From contig OY781093.1 in NCBI GenBank assembly GCA_963676355.1, positions 3,348,001-3,412,000 of the forward strand: a stretch of DNA of 64,000 nucleotides, in the 5' to 3' direction. Each line of letters starts with the position of its first letter. The stretch's first letter is position 1. Below the pieces are notes generated by a model. That model saw nothing but the letters and a program-made list of their open reading frames with translations. It had not been told where the DNA came from and did no database searches. Source of the stretch: JAGLOK01 sp963676355. Lineage in GTDB: Bacteria > Bacillota > Clostridia > Christensenellales > UMGS416. Shown here piece after piece: positions 1-7,441 of this stretch. Made by a program: the position numbers and the translations under genes.

Positions 1-12
1 TATTTTTCTATT

Positions 13-891
13 TTAAGAATCCATTATTTCAATAGCCCGCCTTTTTGAAAAAGCAATAAACGATTTGCCTGCCCCATAATAATTAAGCATCGCATCTCTT
101 GCCGCGTTAGCATTTGCAAAAATTCCAAAAACGCAAGAACCACTTCCCGTCATACCAGAAGCAACAGCTTCATTTTCGTCTAGAAAGTGAAGACATTCTC
201 TTATTTCTGAGCAAATTGAAATCGCCGGTTTTTCCAAATCATTTTGAACATTGTTGCATACATCTCTAAGGTTGCCTTTCTCCAATGCTTGAATCAATTT
301 TTCAGAATCTCCGCTCTCTTTTGTAGGATAAAAATCATATTTATTATATACTACCTTAGTGTTTAGTGATTCATAGGGCTTTAGTATGAGCATGTGAAGC
401 TTAATATTCATGTCAATTGGCTCTACCATATTTCCAATCCCCTGCACCCTTGAAGCTCCTTCGCTCAAAAAAAATGGCACGTCAGCCCCGATGCTCTCCC
501 CCAGTTTTGCAAGCTCTTTTGCGCTCGCACCAACTCCGTAAATCTCATTCATAGCCATAAGAACCGCAGCAGCATCTGCACTCCCCCCGCCAAGCCCTGC
601 CATTGTGGGAATTCTTTTATTAATCTCTATTCGTGCAGCGCCGGTATTATACTCTTTAGCAAATACCGACGCTGCTTTATAAGCGGTATTATTTTCATCA
701 AGTGGGATATCAGCGTTGCTTTGCAGTGTAATCGTCTCTGCTTTTTTCACCACTATTTCATCATAAATATTTATTGGCACAAACACGCTGTCCAAAAGAT
801 GATATCCATCATCCCTTGTGCCTTTAATGTGCAAAGATAAATTGATTTTCGCATACGCTTTAAGCGTAATTTGATTTTTATTACCCATCAT
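13..891 (-). CDS. ispE: 4-diphosphocytidyl-2-C-methyl-D-erythritol kinase
   Basis: GHMP-family kinase of the non-mevalonate (MEP) isoprenoid pathway; it phosphorylates the 2-hydroxyl of CDP-ME using ATP in the cytoplasm. Visible signatures are AKINLSL near the N-terminus, the ATP-binding loop PTMAGLGGGSADAAAV in the middle and the C-terminal GMTGSGSCVFG. The length of about 292 residues fits the family. The frame stays open upstream to a TTG at 927, but that stretch holds a -35/-10 pair, so I start at ATG 891 (or the adjacent ATG 888); either gives an essentially leaderless mRNA. In Bacillus ispE lies next to purR; here purR is 29 kb away. Function is certain, start is inferred. Confidence 0.95.
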   Translation of the reverse strand: MMGNKNQITLKAYAKINLSLHIKGTRDDGYHLLDSVFVPINIYDEIVVKKAETITLQSNADIPLDENNTAYKAASVFAKEYNTGAARIEINKRIPTMAGLGGGSADAAAVLMAMNEIYGVGASAKELAKLGESIGADVPFFLSEGASRVQGIGNMVEPIDMNIKLHMLILKPYESLNTKVVYNKYDFYPTKESGDSEKLIQALEKGNLRDVCNNVQNDLEKPAISICSEIRECLHFLDENEAVASGMTGSGSCVFGIFANANAARDAMLNYYGAGKSFIAFSKRRAIEIMDS

Positions 892-898
892 AATGTAT

Positions 899-927
899 AT
901 TATATCCACGAACGGAATATTAATCAA
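899..927 (-). promoter_or_regulatory. ispE promoter (leaderless)
   Basis: On the minus strand TTGATT (plus 922-927), a 17-bp spacer and TATAAT (plus 899-904) form a sigma-A type promoter. Only 7 nt separate the -10 box from ATG 891, so the transcript should begin at or next to the start codon. No Shine-Dalgarno is visible. Confidence 0.6.
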
Positions 928-1031
928 CTTGATAGCAAAATAAAAATTTATACCAATTCTAAATTTTCATGCATTTATTGAACTATACCTTATGAAAATG
1001 ATAATTTTTTCAAACATTTTTAAAAACAATT

Positions 1032-1070
1032 ATTTGTTTACTTGCACTGGAAGTAAACAAATAGTATCAT
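1032..1070 (+). promoter_or_regulatory. rbsK promoter with overlapping inverted repeat (operator candidate)
   Basis: ATTTGTTTACTT (1032-1043) and AAGTAAACAAAT (1051-1062) are perfect 12-bp inverted arms around a 7-nt centre. They overlap a promoter reading TTGCAC (1042-1047), 17 bp, TATCAT (1065-1070), with only 6 nt to the ribokinase ATG at 1077. The site is well placed for a repressor that blocks polymerase. The regulator is not identifiable from this window. Confidence 0.55.
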
Positions 1071-1076
1071 TATGCT

Positions 1077-1988
1077 ATGAATAGAATTTGTGTAGTAGGA
1101 TCATTAAATATAGACTTAGTCACCAGAGTGGAAAAGTTCGCAGTGCCGGGGCAAACGGTTAAAGGCGAATCACTCACATTTATTTGTGGTGGAAAAGGCG
1201 GCAATCAAGCAGTTGCAGCATCACGGCTGGGACTTCGCACCTACATGTTTGGTATGATGGGAAATGACGTCCACGCCTCCATGTACGAGCGCGTTTTTAC
1301 CCGCGCAGGGACTAACTATACCAATGTTGAAACATCTTTTGAAGAGCCTACAGGAATGGCTTTGATTGAAGTTGAAAAAGATGGTGAAAACAGAATAACC
1401 GTAATTGACGGAGCAAATGCTTACGTTACACCCGATTACATCAAAAGGCATTCATATGAGATAACCGCTTGTAAGTACTTATTGCTTCAGCTCGAGATAC
1501 CAATGGAAAGCGTTGTATATGCCGCTAAGCTTATGAAAGAATCGGGGGGCACTGTAATACTCGATCCGGCTCCCGCAAAGCCTCTTCCGCGTGAGCTGCT
1601 CAAAAACGTTGACTTTATGACGCCCAACGAAAGCGAGATAGAGTTTATCGCAAAAGGTGCGGACATAGAAAGCTCTTGCGAGTCGCTTCACTCACTAGGT
1701 GTAGGCGCTGTTATTTGCACTATGGGCGCTCGAGGCTTGTACTACTCCGACAACGACAAAACCATTTCAAGATCGGCATATAAAGTTGATCCAGTGGATG
1801 TTACAGGTGCCGGAGACAGCTTTAACGCAGGTCTTGCCTGTGCTTTAAGCCGTGGATATTCAATAGAGCAAGCATTGGATTATGCCAGCGCAGCAGCAGC
1901 CCTTACCGTACAGGTGGAAGGCGCACAAAGCGAATCTTTGTCGCATCACGCTGTTGTGGAGTTTATGACAAAAAATATTAAAGGCTAA
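1077..1988 (+). CDS. rbsK: Ribokinase-like PfkB sugar kinase
   Basis: PfkB-family kinase, 303 residues, most like ribokinase (D-ribose to ribose 5-phosphate, feeding PRPP synthesis). It shows the PfkB signature 1 region GGKGGNQAVAASRLG, the substrate-lid N-terminal region, and signature 2 DVTGAGDSFNAGLACAL with the catalytic Asp. No ribose transporter or isomerase is adjacent, so the sugar could be another pentose or a nucleoside ribose; the nucleoside ABC uptake operon and a nucleoside phosphorylase elsewhere in the window could supply ribose. The start lacks a Shine-Dalgarno and sits 6 nt after a -10 box. A strong terminator follows. Confidence 0.85.
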   Translation: MNRICVVGSLNIDLVTRVEKFAVPGQTVKGESLTFICGGKGGNQAVAASRLGLRTYMFGMMGNDVHASMYERVFTRAGTNYTNVETSFEEPTGMALIEVEKDGENRITVIDGANAYVTPDYIKRHSYEITACKYLLLQLEIPMESVVYAAKLMKESGGTVILDPAPAKPLPRELLKNVDFMTPNESEIEFIAKGADIESSCESLHSLGVGAVICTMGARGLYYSDNDKTISRSAYKVDPVDVTGAGDSFNAGLACALSRGYSIEQALDYASAAAALTVQVEGAQSESLSHHAVVEFMTKNIKG

Positions 1989-2000
1989 TAATATAACTTT

Positions 2001-2031
2001 AAAGCGCAGCATTTAGCTGCGCTTTTTTTAT
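2001..2031 (+). terminator. Rho-independent terminator after rbsK
   Basis: AAAGCGCAGC, loop ATTTA, GCTGCGCTTT, followed by a T-run. The 10-bp stem is perfect. The Fe-S gene on the other strand ends at 2032. Confidence 0.9.
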
Positions 2032-3078
2032 TTAATCAATTTCTCTTGCTTTAAGCCGCTCTCGCTCCCAATCGCCAAAGCTTTCGGGTGGTTCAACTCT
2101 CTCACTTTCAGGGCGTGGAATAAGCTTTATAGACTCTGTCGGACACTCTGAAACGCAAAGCCCGCATCCGAGACATTTGTCCCTGTTTATGACTGCCACG
2201 CCATCAATCATCTCAATCGCATTAACCTGACAGCGCGAAAGGCAAGCCTCGCAGCCAATGCACCCTTCATTTATAACCGCTTCATAGTTTGCCCGAGCCA
2301 TCGAGTTTTCGATGCCCCAGTCGTTTATGCCACGAAGGACGCCACAACAGCATCCACAGCAGTTACAGATATAATTAAGCCCATTAACAACATTACTCAC
2401 AGAATGTACAAGCCCTGCCTGTTCAGCTTCTTTTAGTATCTTTATAGCTTCATCTTTTGTGATATCCCCAGGCTTCGGCTTTCTTTCAACCTCCGTGAAT
2501 GAGAGGCAATTGTTTTTTGGCGCATCACACCCTTCACCCAACGTCTCTTTTTGCTTTCTGCATATGCATTCGTGCACAGTAAAAGTTTTCGCTCTATCCA
2601 ATATTTTTATAACATTGTCATATGGCAGTATCCACTCAAGCTCCGAGTAATCCATTGTAGGAACTGCTCTGTGCACTGCAGGATACGGCTTCATGATGCC
2701 GAGAGCGCCGCCGTCTGACATATACTTTTCAGTAAGATTTGCAAATGTTTCATCCATCTTCTCCACACTTGCTTCATAACTTCCAACTATAAAAGGCGCA
2801 AGGCGAAAGGTCATCTTGCCGTCCGTCCTGTCCATCCACACCTTCCCTTGGCGCACCATGCTTAAAAGCCCACCGATCACTTCATTGGTCAGTTTGTTAA
2901 GGCGTTCTGCAATCTGTTTTGCTTCTTCTGGTTCATGGGTTAGCTCGCAGGCAAGCTCCGCTTCTTTTTCAGTATACATATATTCCAAAAGCGCAACATC
3001 CGAGCCTGTTTGCGTGCGCGGAAATCCATTTGGAAGCGCATTCAGAGCGTCAGCAAGTTTTGAGTATGTTTCGTTCAT
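2032..3078 (-). CDS. Multi-cluster 4Fe-4S ferredoxin-like protein
   Basis: 348-residue cytoplasmic Fe-S protein. The N-terminal ~120 residues look like a winged-helix-type segment (GGLLSMVRQGKVWMDRTDGK). A middle part carries CICRKQKETLGEGC and the dense cluster CNCCGCCCG. The C-terminal quarter has two typical 4Fe-4S motifs, GCIGCEACLSRC and DKCLGCGLCVSEC. Proteins of this layout are common in anaerobes, usually annotated only as 4Fe-4S binding; electron transfer is the likely role and the partner is unknown. It has a good ribosome site (GGAGAGACA before ATG) and lies downstream of fucI in the same direction, but the fucI terminator intervenes. Confidence 0.8.
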   Translation of the reverse strand: MNETYSKLADALNALPNGFPRTQTGSDVALLEYMYTEKEAELACELTHEPEEAKQIAERLNKLTNEVIGGLLSMVRQGKVWMDRTDGKMTFRLAPFIVGSYEASVEKMDETFANLTEKYMSDGGALGIMKPYPAVHRAVPTMDYSELEWILPYDNVIKILDRAKTFTVHECICRKQKETLGEGCDAPKNNCLSFTEVERKPKPGDITKDEAIKILKEAEQAGLVHSVSNVVNGLNYICNCCGCCCGVLRGINDWGIENSMARANYEAVINEGCIGCEACLSRCQVNAIEMIDGVAVINRDKCLGCGLCVSECPTESIKLIPRPESERVEPPESFGDWERERLKAREID

Positions 3079-3100
3079 TGTCTCTCCTTAATTACAGATA

Positions 3101-3138
3101 ATAAAAAAACCGTTACCGCCATTATAGCAGTAACGGTT
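3101..3138 (-). terminator. Rho-independent terminator after fucI
   Basis: On the minus strand AACCGTTAC and GTAACGGTT (plus 3130-3138 and 3109-3117) form a 9-bp stem followed by a run of T (plus A-run at 3103-3109). It separates fucI from the Fe-S gene. Confidence 0.85.
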
Positions 3139-3150
3139 GACTGTTTCCAT

Positions 3151-4938
3151 TTATTTATATATCGGTCCAAACGCCTTGCAGCTTCTGTAGTCAGCACCTT
3201 CAAGACTTGCAGTTCCAAAGGATGCCCATGTCGAAGGTCTGAATATCCTGTCTTCTTCCACGTTGTGCATATTTACAGGAATCCTTAGCATGGACGCCAA
3301 TGTTATAAGCTTGTCACCAATGTGTCCATAGGAAAAAGCCCCGTGGTTTGCTCCCCAGTTAGCCATCACAGAGTAAACATCCTTGAACGCGCCTTCTCCT
3401 GTGACCTTTGGTGCAAACCAAGTAGTAGGCCAAGTGAAATTTGTGCGCCTGTCCAATGTGTTGTGCACTTCATCCGGAAGATCTACTGTATATCCTTCTG
3501 CAATTTGCAACACAGGCCCAAGCCCTTCCACCATGTTAACGCGAGACATTGTAACAGGCATTCCGCCTTCTGTTTTAAACAGCGTGGAATATCCGCCGCC
3601 TCTGAAATAGCCAAGGTCGCCATAGCAAAAATCTGTTGCATCCATTATTGCTTTTATATCATTATCTTTTATATCCCACCACTTTTTGATAGCAGGCTTT
3701 CCGTCTATTTTTGCTTGTCCGCTTCCGTCCAATGCAGCAGGTCCAGAGTTTATGAGATGAATAAATCCATTTTCGGCCTTGCCTTCGGGCTTATATCCAG
3801 TCACGCGTTCAACCGCCTCAGGGCTCCAATATGTGCGAACGTCCGCAAACACCTGCGCTTCACCTGTAAGAAGGTGTCCAAACAGCATCGCAACACCGTT
3901 TAAACAATCATTCTCTGTTGCAACGATGTAAGGCTGTCGCGCTCCATTCCAGTCAAATGATGTGTTGAGCATGCCTTCCATGAAGTCACCATTTGGCATA
4001 AAGTCAGTCCACTGTCTCTGTCCTTGGAATCCTGCGGCTATTGCTCCGTGACCATTTGCCTCTTCGCCAAAGCCAAGCTCTTTAAGTTTTTCATTGCCCA
4101 CCATAAGGTCACGAGCAATAAGCGTCATCTTAATAGAAGTCTTGAGCACTTCTTCTTTTTTGTCAGCAGTATGCTGAACAGATTCCTCGTTCGGATCTTC
4201 TCCGATATTTACATTTTCCTTCACCCAAGCATATGCCGTCTCAAATTCCTCAGAGTCATATATACCTTCATTTAGCCTTCTAATAAACTCACTCATGTCG
4301 ATATCTTCCACACGCATTCCAAGGTATTTCTCAAAAAGTTCATAGCTTGTGATAGATCCCGCAATTCCCATTGATGTTCCGCCCATCGAAAGATAGCTCT
4401 TGCCTTTCATCCATGCAACAGCCAGCCCAGCCTGCGCGAAATTTAATATCTTATCTTTAACATCCTGTGGGATGCTTGTATCACCCGCATCTTGCACGTC
4501 GCGTCCATATATTGAAAAAGCAGGAATTCCTTTTTGGCTGTGTGCCGCAAGAACCGCCGCAAGATACACAGCCCCCGGTCGCTCTGTGCCATTAAATCCC
4601 CATATAGCCTTTGGTGTGCTTTTATCCATGTCCATGGTTTCAGAGCCATAGCACCAGCATGGTGTAACAGTAAGGCTCACTCCCACGCCTTCGCGTGCAA
4701 ACTTTTCAGCACATGCCTGCGCTTCAGCAACGCCACCTATGGTGCTGTCGGCTATCACGCATTCCACAGCTGTTCCATCCGGATGCCTTAGATTTTCCGA
4801 GATTAACTTAGCTGCTGATTTTGCCATGTTCATTGTTTGATCTTCCAGCGATTCGCGTACGCCTCCCAAGCGCCCGTCTATAGTGGGGCGAATGCCAACT
4901 TTCGGTGCCCCTGATGCAAAACGTTTTTTGTTTAACAT
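3151..4938 (-). CDS. fucI: L-fucose isomerase
   Basis: 595 residues, the usual length for the FucI family. It interconverts L-fucose and L-fuculose (Mn2+-dependent ketol isomerase; often also accepts D-arabinose). Recognisable stretches include KVGIRPTIDGRLGGVRESLE at the N-terminus, the central GTSMGIAGS and FQGQRQWTD segments, and the C-terminal NWGANHGAFSYGHIGDKL. No fuculokinase, aldolase or fucose permease is in the window, so the rest of the pathway must be encoded elsewhere. A strong GGAG site precedes the ATG. The divergent AraC gene at 5103 is the likely regulator. Confidence 0.95.
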   Translation of the reverse strand: MLNKKRFASGAPKVGIRPTIDGRLGGVRESLEDQTMNMAKSAAKLISENLRHPDGTAVECVIADSTIGGVAEAQACAEKFAREGVGVSLTVTPCWCYGSETMDMDKSTPKAIWGFNGTERPGAVYLAAVLAAHSQKGIPAFSIYGRDVQDAGDTSIPQDVKDKILNFAQAGLAVAWMKGKSYLSMGGTSMGIAGSITSYELFEKYLGMRVEDIDMSEFIRRLNEGIYDSEEFETAYAWVKENVNIGEDPNEESVQHTADKKEEVLKTSIKMTLIARDLMVGNEKLKELGFGEEANGHGAIAAGFQGQRQWTDFMPNGDFMEGMLNTSFDWNGARQPYIVATENDCLNGVAMLFGHLLTGEAQVFADVRTYWSPEAVERVTGYKPEGKAENGFIHLINSGPAALDGSGQAKIDGKPAIKKWWDIKDNDIKAIMDATDFCYGDLGYFRGGGYSTLFKTEGGMPVTMSRVNMVEGLGPVLQIAEGYTVDLPDEVHNTLDRRTNFTWPTTWFAPKVTGEGAFKDVYSVMANWGANHGAFSYGHIGDKLITLASMLRIPVNMHNVEEDRIFRPSTWASFGTASLEGADYRSCKAFGPIYK

Positions 4939-5008
4939 AATATTCTCCTTCTATATAAATAAATTTATATTCTATATTCAATTTTATAATATGACTTCAA
5001 AAAATAAT

Positions 5009-5045
5009 ATTCAAAAAACCGCTGCAAACATGGACTTTTTTGAAT
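5009..5045. promoter_or_regulatory. Inverted repeat between fucI and araC
   Basis: ATTCAAAAAA (5009-5018) and TTTTTTGAAT (5036-5045) are perfect 10-bp inverted arms 17 nt apart. A third related half-site, TTCAAAAAA, lies at about 4996-5004. This pattern between two divergent genes fits a binding region for the AraC-type regulator. The operator role is inferred. Confidence 0.4.
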
Positions 5046-5102
5046 AGCGGGATTATAATTTTATCATTCCAAGTAAAAATAACATAACAGGAGAGTAGTA
5101 AA

Positions 5103-5915
5103 ATGCCACTAATAAGGCAGTTTGAGTTTGAAGAGTTTTGCAACTCAGTTGATTTCAGCATAATCGAAAATGGAGTTTTTTTCGGTAACGATTGGGAATT
5201 CGATGAACTTCATGCACCGTACAACAGGCTTTACATCGTGCTTGAAGGCGAAGGCATAATAGAACGTGAAGAGACGGCTTACAAAATAGAGTCAGGATAT
5301 GCGTATATAATACCTGCAGGCATGAGCTTTTCCTGCCACACGCCAAAGCATCTTAAAAAGCTATATTCACATTTTACTATACACAGACTATTTGACACAG
5401 GTCTGTTTGAAAAATCCAGCGAAATTCTAAAAATGAAAATAAGCACTGCAGATTACATACCATATTATGATGCACTTTTGAATAAAGATACTTCTCTGTA
5501 CTACACTATAAAAGGCGCATACATTCATCTTATCTACAGCTTTATAAGTAATTACAACTTGGATACATTTAAAAGCGACTATCTCTCTCTGTCGCCGCAG
5601 CTTAAAAAGCTCTATGACTTGCTTAAAATAAACATAACCGCAAAAACCAAAACAGCGGATTTGGCAAAGTATTTAAGCCTCAGCCAATCCATGCTTTCAA
5701 AGATGTATAAATTTGAAACCGGACATACTCTCAAATGGTTTCTCCAACAAAAGCTCAACCAAAAAGCACAGCTTATGCTGCTCACCACCACAAGCAGCAT
5801 ATCCCAAATTGCCTTTGAGCTGGGATATGCTGATCCTCTTTACTTTTCTCGAGCCTTTAAAAAATGGTCAGGAGACAGTCCTAGAGTTTATCGTGAAAAA
5901 CACAAGATGCTATAA
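5103..5915 (+). CDS. AraC-family transcriptional regulator
   Basis: 270 residues. The N-terminal half is a cupin-like sensing domain (GEGIIEREETAYKIESGYAYIIPAG). The C-terminal ~100 residues hold the double helix-turn-helix: LAKYLSLSQSMLSKMYKFE, then SISQIAFELGYADPLYFSRA followed by the typical FKKWSGDSPRVYRE. It is divergent from fucI across a 164-bp gap containing a paired repeat, so L-fucose or a related sugar is the probable effector. Ribosome site AGGAGAG precedes ATG. A bidirectional terminator follows. Confidence 0.85.
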   Translation: MPLIRQFEFEEFCNSVDFSIIENGVFFGNDWEFDELHAPYNRLYIVLEGEGIIEREETAYKIESGYAYIIPAGMSFSCHTPKHLKKLYSHFTIHRLFDTGLFEKSSEILKMKISTADYIPYYDALLNKDTSLYYTIKGAYIHLIYSFISNYNLDTFKSDYLSLSPQLKKLYDLLKINITAKTKTADLAKYLSLSQSMLSKMYKFETGHTLKWFLQQKLNQKAQLMLLTTTSSISQIAFELGYADPLYFSRAFKKWSGDSPRVYREKHKML

Positions 5916-5945
5916 AAAAAGGACGCGATATGCCGCGTCCTTTAT
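5915..5945. terminator. Bidirectional terminator between araC and thiT
   Basis: GGACGCG (5921-5927) and CGCGTCC (5934-5940) form a 7-bp stem, flanked by A-run on the left and TTT on the right. It can serve the convergent araC and thiT genes. Confidence 0.75.
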
Positions 5946-5959
5946 GTCGTAGGTTAAAT

Positions 5960-6607
5960 TCAGCTTTTCACCGTCTGCATCTTCATATTGTTTATCAGCG
6001 TTTTAATCTGCGGAATGAATGAAACTGCAACACATATGATCGTTTCAACCAACATGTATGAACCATTATATAGCAAAGAATAAATCCACACAGGCTGTCC
6101 TTCAGGTGCATAGATTCTCCAAAACACTAAGCCTGAAATGTAATGAGATAAAAATCTTGCTACACATGCAAGAATAATGCCAACCCGAAAATTCTTTTTG
6201 CTAAATCCGGCAAGTCCTAAAAATGCAAAAGGAAGCAAATAGTCAAGCAAAACTTGTACAGGATGCAAGATCCACAGACCCTGCATCAACTGCAAGCATC
6301 CATATATAAAGCCTGCCGTAATGCCAGCTGCCGGTCCAAATGCCCAAGCATAGGCCAATATCGGGAACATAGATGCCGCCGTGAACGACCCTCCTTGTGG
6401 CAGCGATATTTTTATATATGATAATATAAAAGCTAACGCTATGCTAAGTGCTCCTACCGAAAGTTCTTTAGCAGTAAATTTTTTGCCTTTAAAAAGAAGG
6501 AAGAGTCCTACTGTCGCAATAATAGCTATAATAGCTATTTGCGCCCAAACAGGTATTGCCTCAACTTCTTTCATTGACTCTGCCAATTTTTCCAACCAAG
6601 TACTCAT
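5960..6607 (-). CDS. thiT: Thiamine-specific ECF transporter S component
   Basis: Substrate-binding membrane subunit for thiamine uptake; it works with the shared ECF ATPases and transmembrane subunit, which are not in this window. About 215 residues with six hydrophobic segments and the ThiT-typical stretch GFIYGCLQLMQGLWILHPVQ. The open frame extends upstream to 6712 but that part runs through the riboswitch terminator. I use ATG 6607, which is preceded by TAAGGAG. The TPP riboswitch directly upstream confirms the vitamin B1 role independently of the protein. Confidence 0.95.
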   Translation of the reverse strand: MSTWLEKLAESMKEVEAIPVWAQIAIIAIIATVGLFLLFKGKKFTAKELSVGALSIALAFILSYIKISLPQGGSFTAASMFPILAYAWAFGPAAGITAGFIYGCLQLMQGLWILHPVQVLLDYLLPFAFLGLAGFSKKNFRVGIILACVARFLSHYISGLVFWRIYAPEGQPVWIYSLLYNGSYMLVETIICVAVSFIPQIKTLINNMKMQTVKS

Positions 6608-6652
6608 ATAAAACTCCTTAAATGTATTATTCAATATGGCACTTTGAGCAAT

Positions 6653-6683
6653 AAAAAACCCACACTTTTTTAATGAGTGCGGG
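6653..6683 (-). terminator. Riboswitch-controlled intrinsic terminator upstream of thiT
   Basis: Minus-strand CCCGCACT and AGTGTGGG form an 8-bp stem (one G-U) followed by six T residues. It lies between the TPP aptamer and thiT, so ligand binding probably ends transcription here. Confidence 0.9.
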
Positions 6684-6696
6684 CGAAAATTCATCT

Positions 6697-6809
6697 TTGC
6701 TTCCCTGCGCAAGTGTTAACTTACAGGTTCAAAGGGTCATTGTGCACAAACTTCTATATCTGTGATATAATGTCGGTGCGCAATATCTCAGCGAATGCCC
6801 CCCCAGCGC
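6697..6809 (-). ncRNA. TPP riboswitch (thi box)
   Basis: Reading the minus strand, the conserved 5' part GCTGGGGGGGCATTCGCTGAGA is followed about 55 nt later by ACCCTTTGAACCTG and then GCGCAGGGAAGC. These are the signature blocks of the thiamine pyrophosphate aptamer in the right order and spacing; the variable P3 region lies between the two halves. It precedes a terminator and thiT, the standard OFF-switch arrangement. Confidence 0.95.
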
Positions 6810-6828
6810 ATATTAAATTGTAAAACAC

Positions 6829-6856
6829 ATTATATCACGCCATGCGTGATAGTCAA
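6829..6856 (-). promoter_or_regulatory. thiT promoter
   Basis: Minus-strand TTGACT (plus 6851-6856), a 16-bp spacer and TATAAT (plus 6829-6834). The spacer region contains TATCACGC and GCGTGATA, 8-bp inverted arms with 3 nt between (6833-6851). In the opposite direction the same DNA is the 5' leader of the HD-domain gene, so the repeat could be an operator or an RNA hairpin there. Confidence 0.65.
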
Positions 6857-6865
6857 GGAGATAAA

Positions 6866-7441
6866 ATGTCTAAAAGCTTTTTTGCCTATATTTCAAGGAT
6901 GAAATATATCTACAGATGGAACTTAATGAGAAATTCCGACAGGGAAAACATTCAGGAGCACTCTATGCAGGTCACATGGATAGCGCATGCTCTGGCTCTG
7001 ATAGGAAAAAAGTTCTTTGAAAAAGAATATAATATGGAAAGTGTGTTGGCTCTTGCCGCCTACCACGAGGCAGGCGAAGTTATAACGGGAGATCTCCCCA
7101 CGCCAATAAAATATTACGATAAAGATATAGAAAACGCATATAAAAAAATAGAAACTATGGCTGTAAAAAAATTATTGGATATGCTGCCTGAAGAGCTAGC
7201 CGAGGAATATGAAGACTTTCTAATCCCAAACAAATCACCCGAACACAAGATAGTAAAAGCCGCAGATAGAATATGTGCCTATCTTAAGTGTATTGAAGAG
7301 CTTAAAGCCGGTAACCGTGAGTTTAAAAAAGCAAAAACTTCAATTCACAAGTCAATAATAAAAATGAATATGCCTGAAGCCGATTACTTTATGGATCATT
7401 TCACTGAAAGTTTTGACTTGACGCTGGATGAGCTTAATTAA
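6866..7441 (+). CDS. YfbR-like HD-domain 5'-deoxynucleotidase
   Basis: 191 residues. The family removes phosphate from deoxynucleoside 5'-monophosphates in nucleotide salvage. It shows RNSDRENIQEHSMQV with the first metal-binding His, YHEAGEVITGDLPTPIKYY as the core motif, and IVKAADRICAYLKC as the last metal Asp region. The core motif reads His-Glu where the family normally has His-Asp, a conservative change that might alter metal affinity. ATG 6866 is chosen over 6842 because AAGGAG lies 5 nt before it. It ends by overlapping the stop of the convergent phosphoesterase. Confidence 0.8.
   Translation: MSKSFFAYISRMKYIYRWNLMRNSDRENIQEHSMQVTWIAHALALIGKKFFEKEYNMESVLALAAYHEAGEVITGDLPTPIKYYDKDIENAYKKIETMAVKKLLDMLPEELAEEYEDFLIPNKSPEHKIVKAADRICAYLKCIEELKAGNREFKKAKTSIHKSIIKMNMPEADYFMDHFTESFDLTLDELN

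Noticed and set aside
1050..1070. 13-base TAAACAAATAGTA shared by the rbsK promoter and the PadR promoter (53499-53514, minus strand)
   Set aside because: AT-rich and in promoter spacers; the inverted partner arm is absent at PadR, so chance is likely.
3322..3903. 193-codon plus-strand ORF inside fucI
   Set aside because: It is antisense to a well-conserved enzyme, has no ribosome site and its protein is low-complexity, with no family features.
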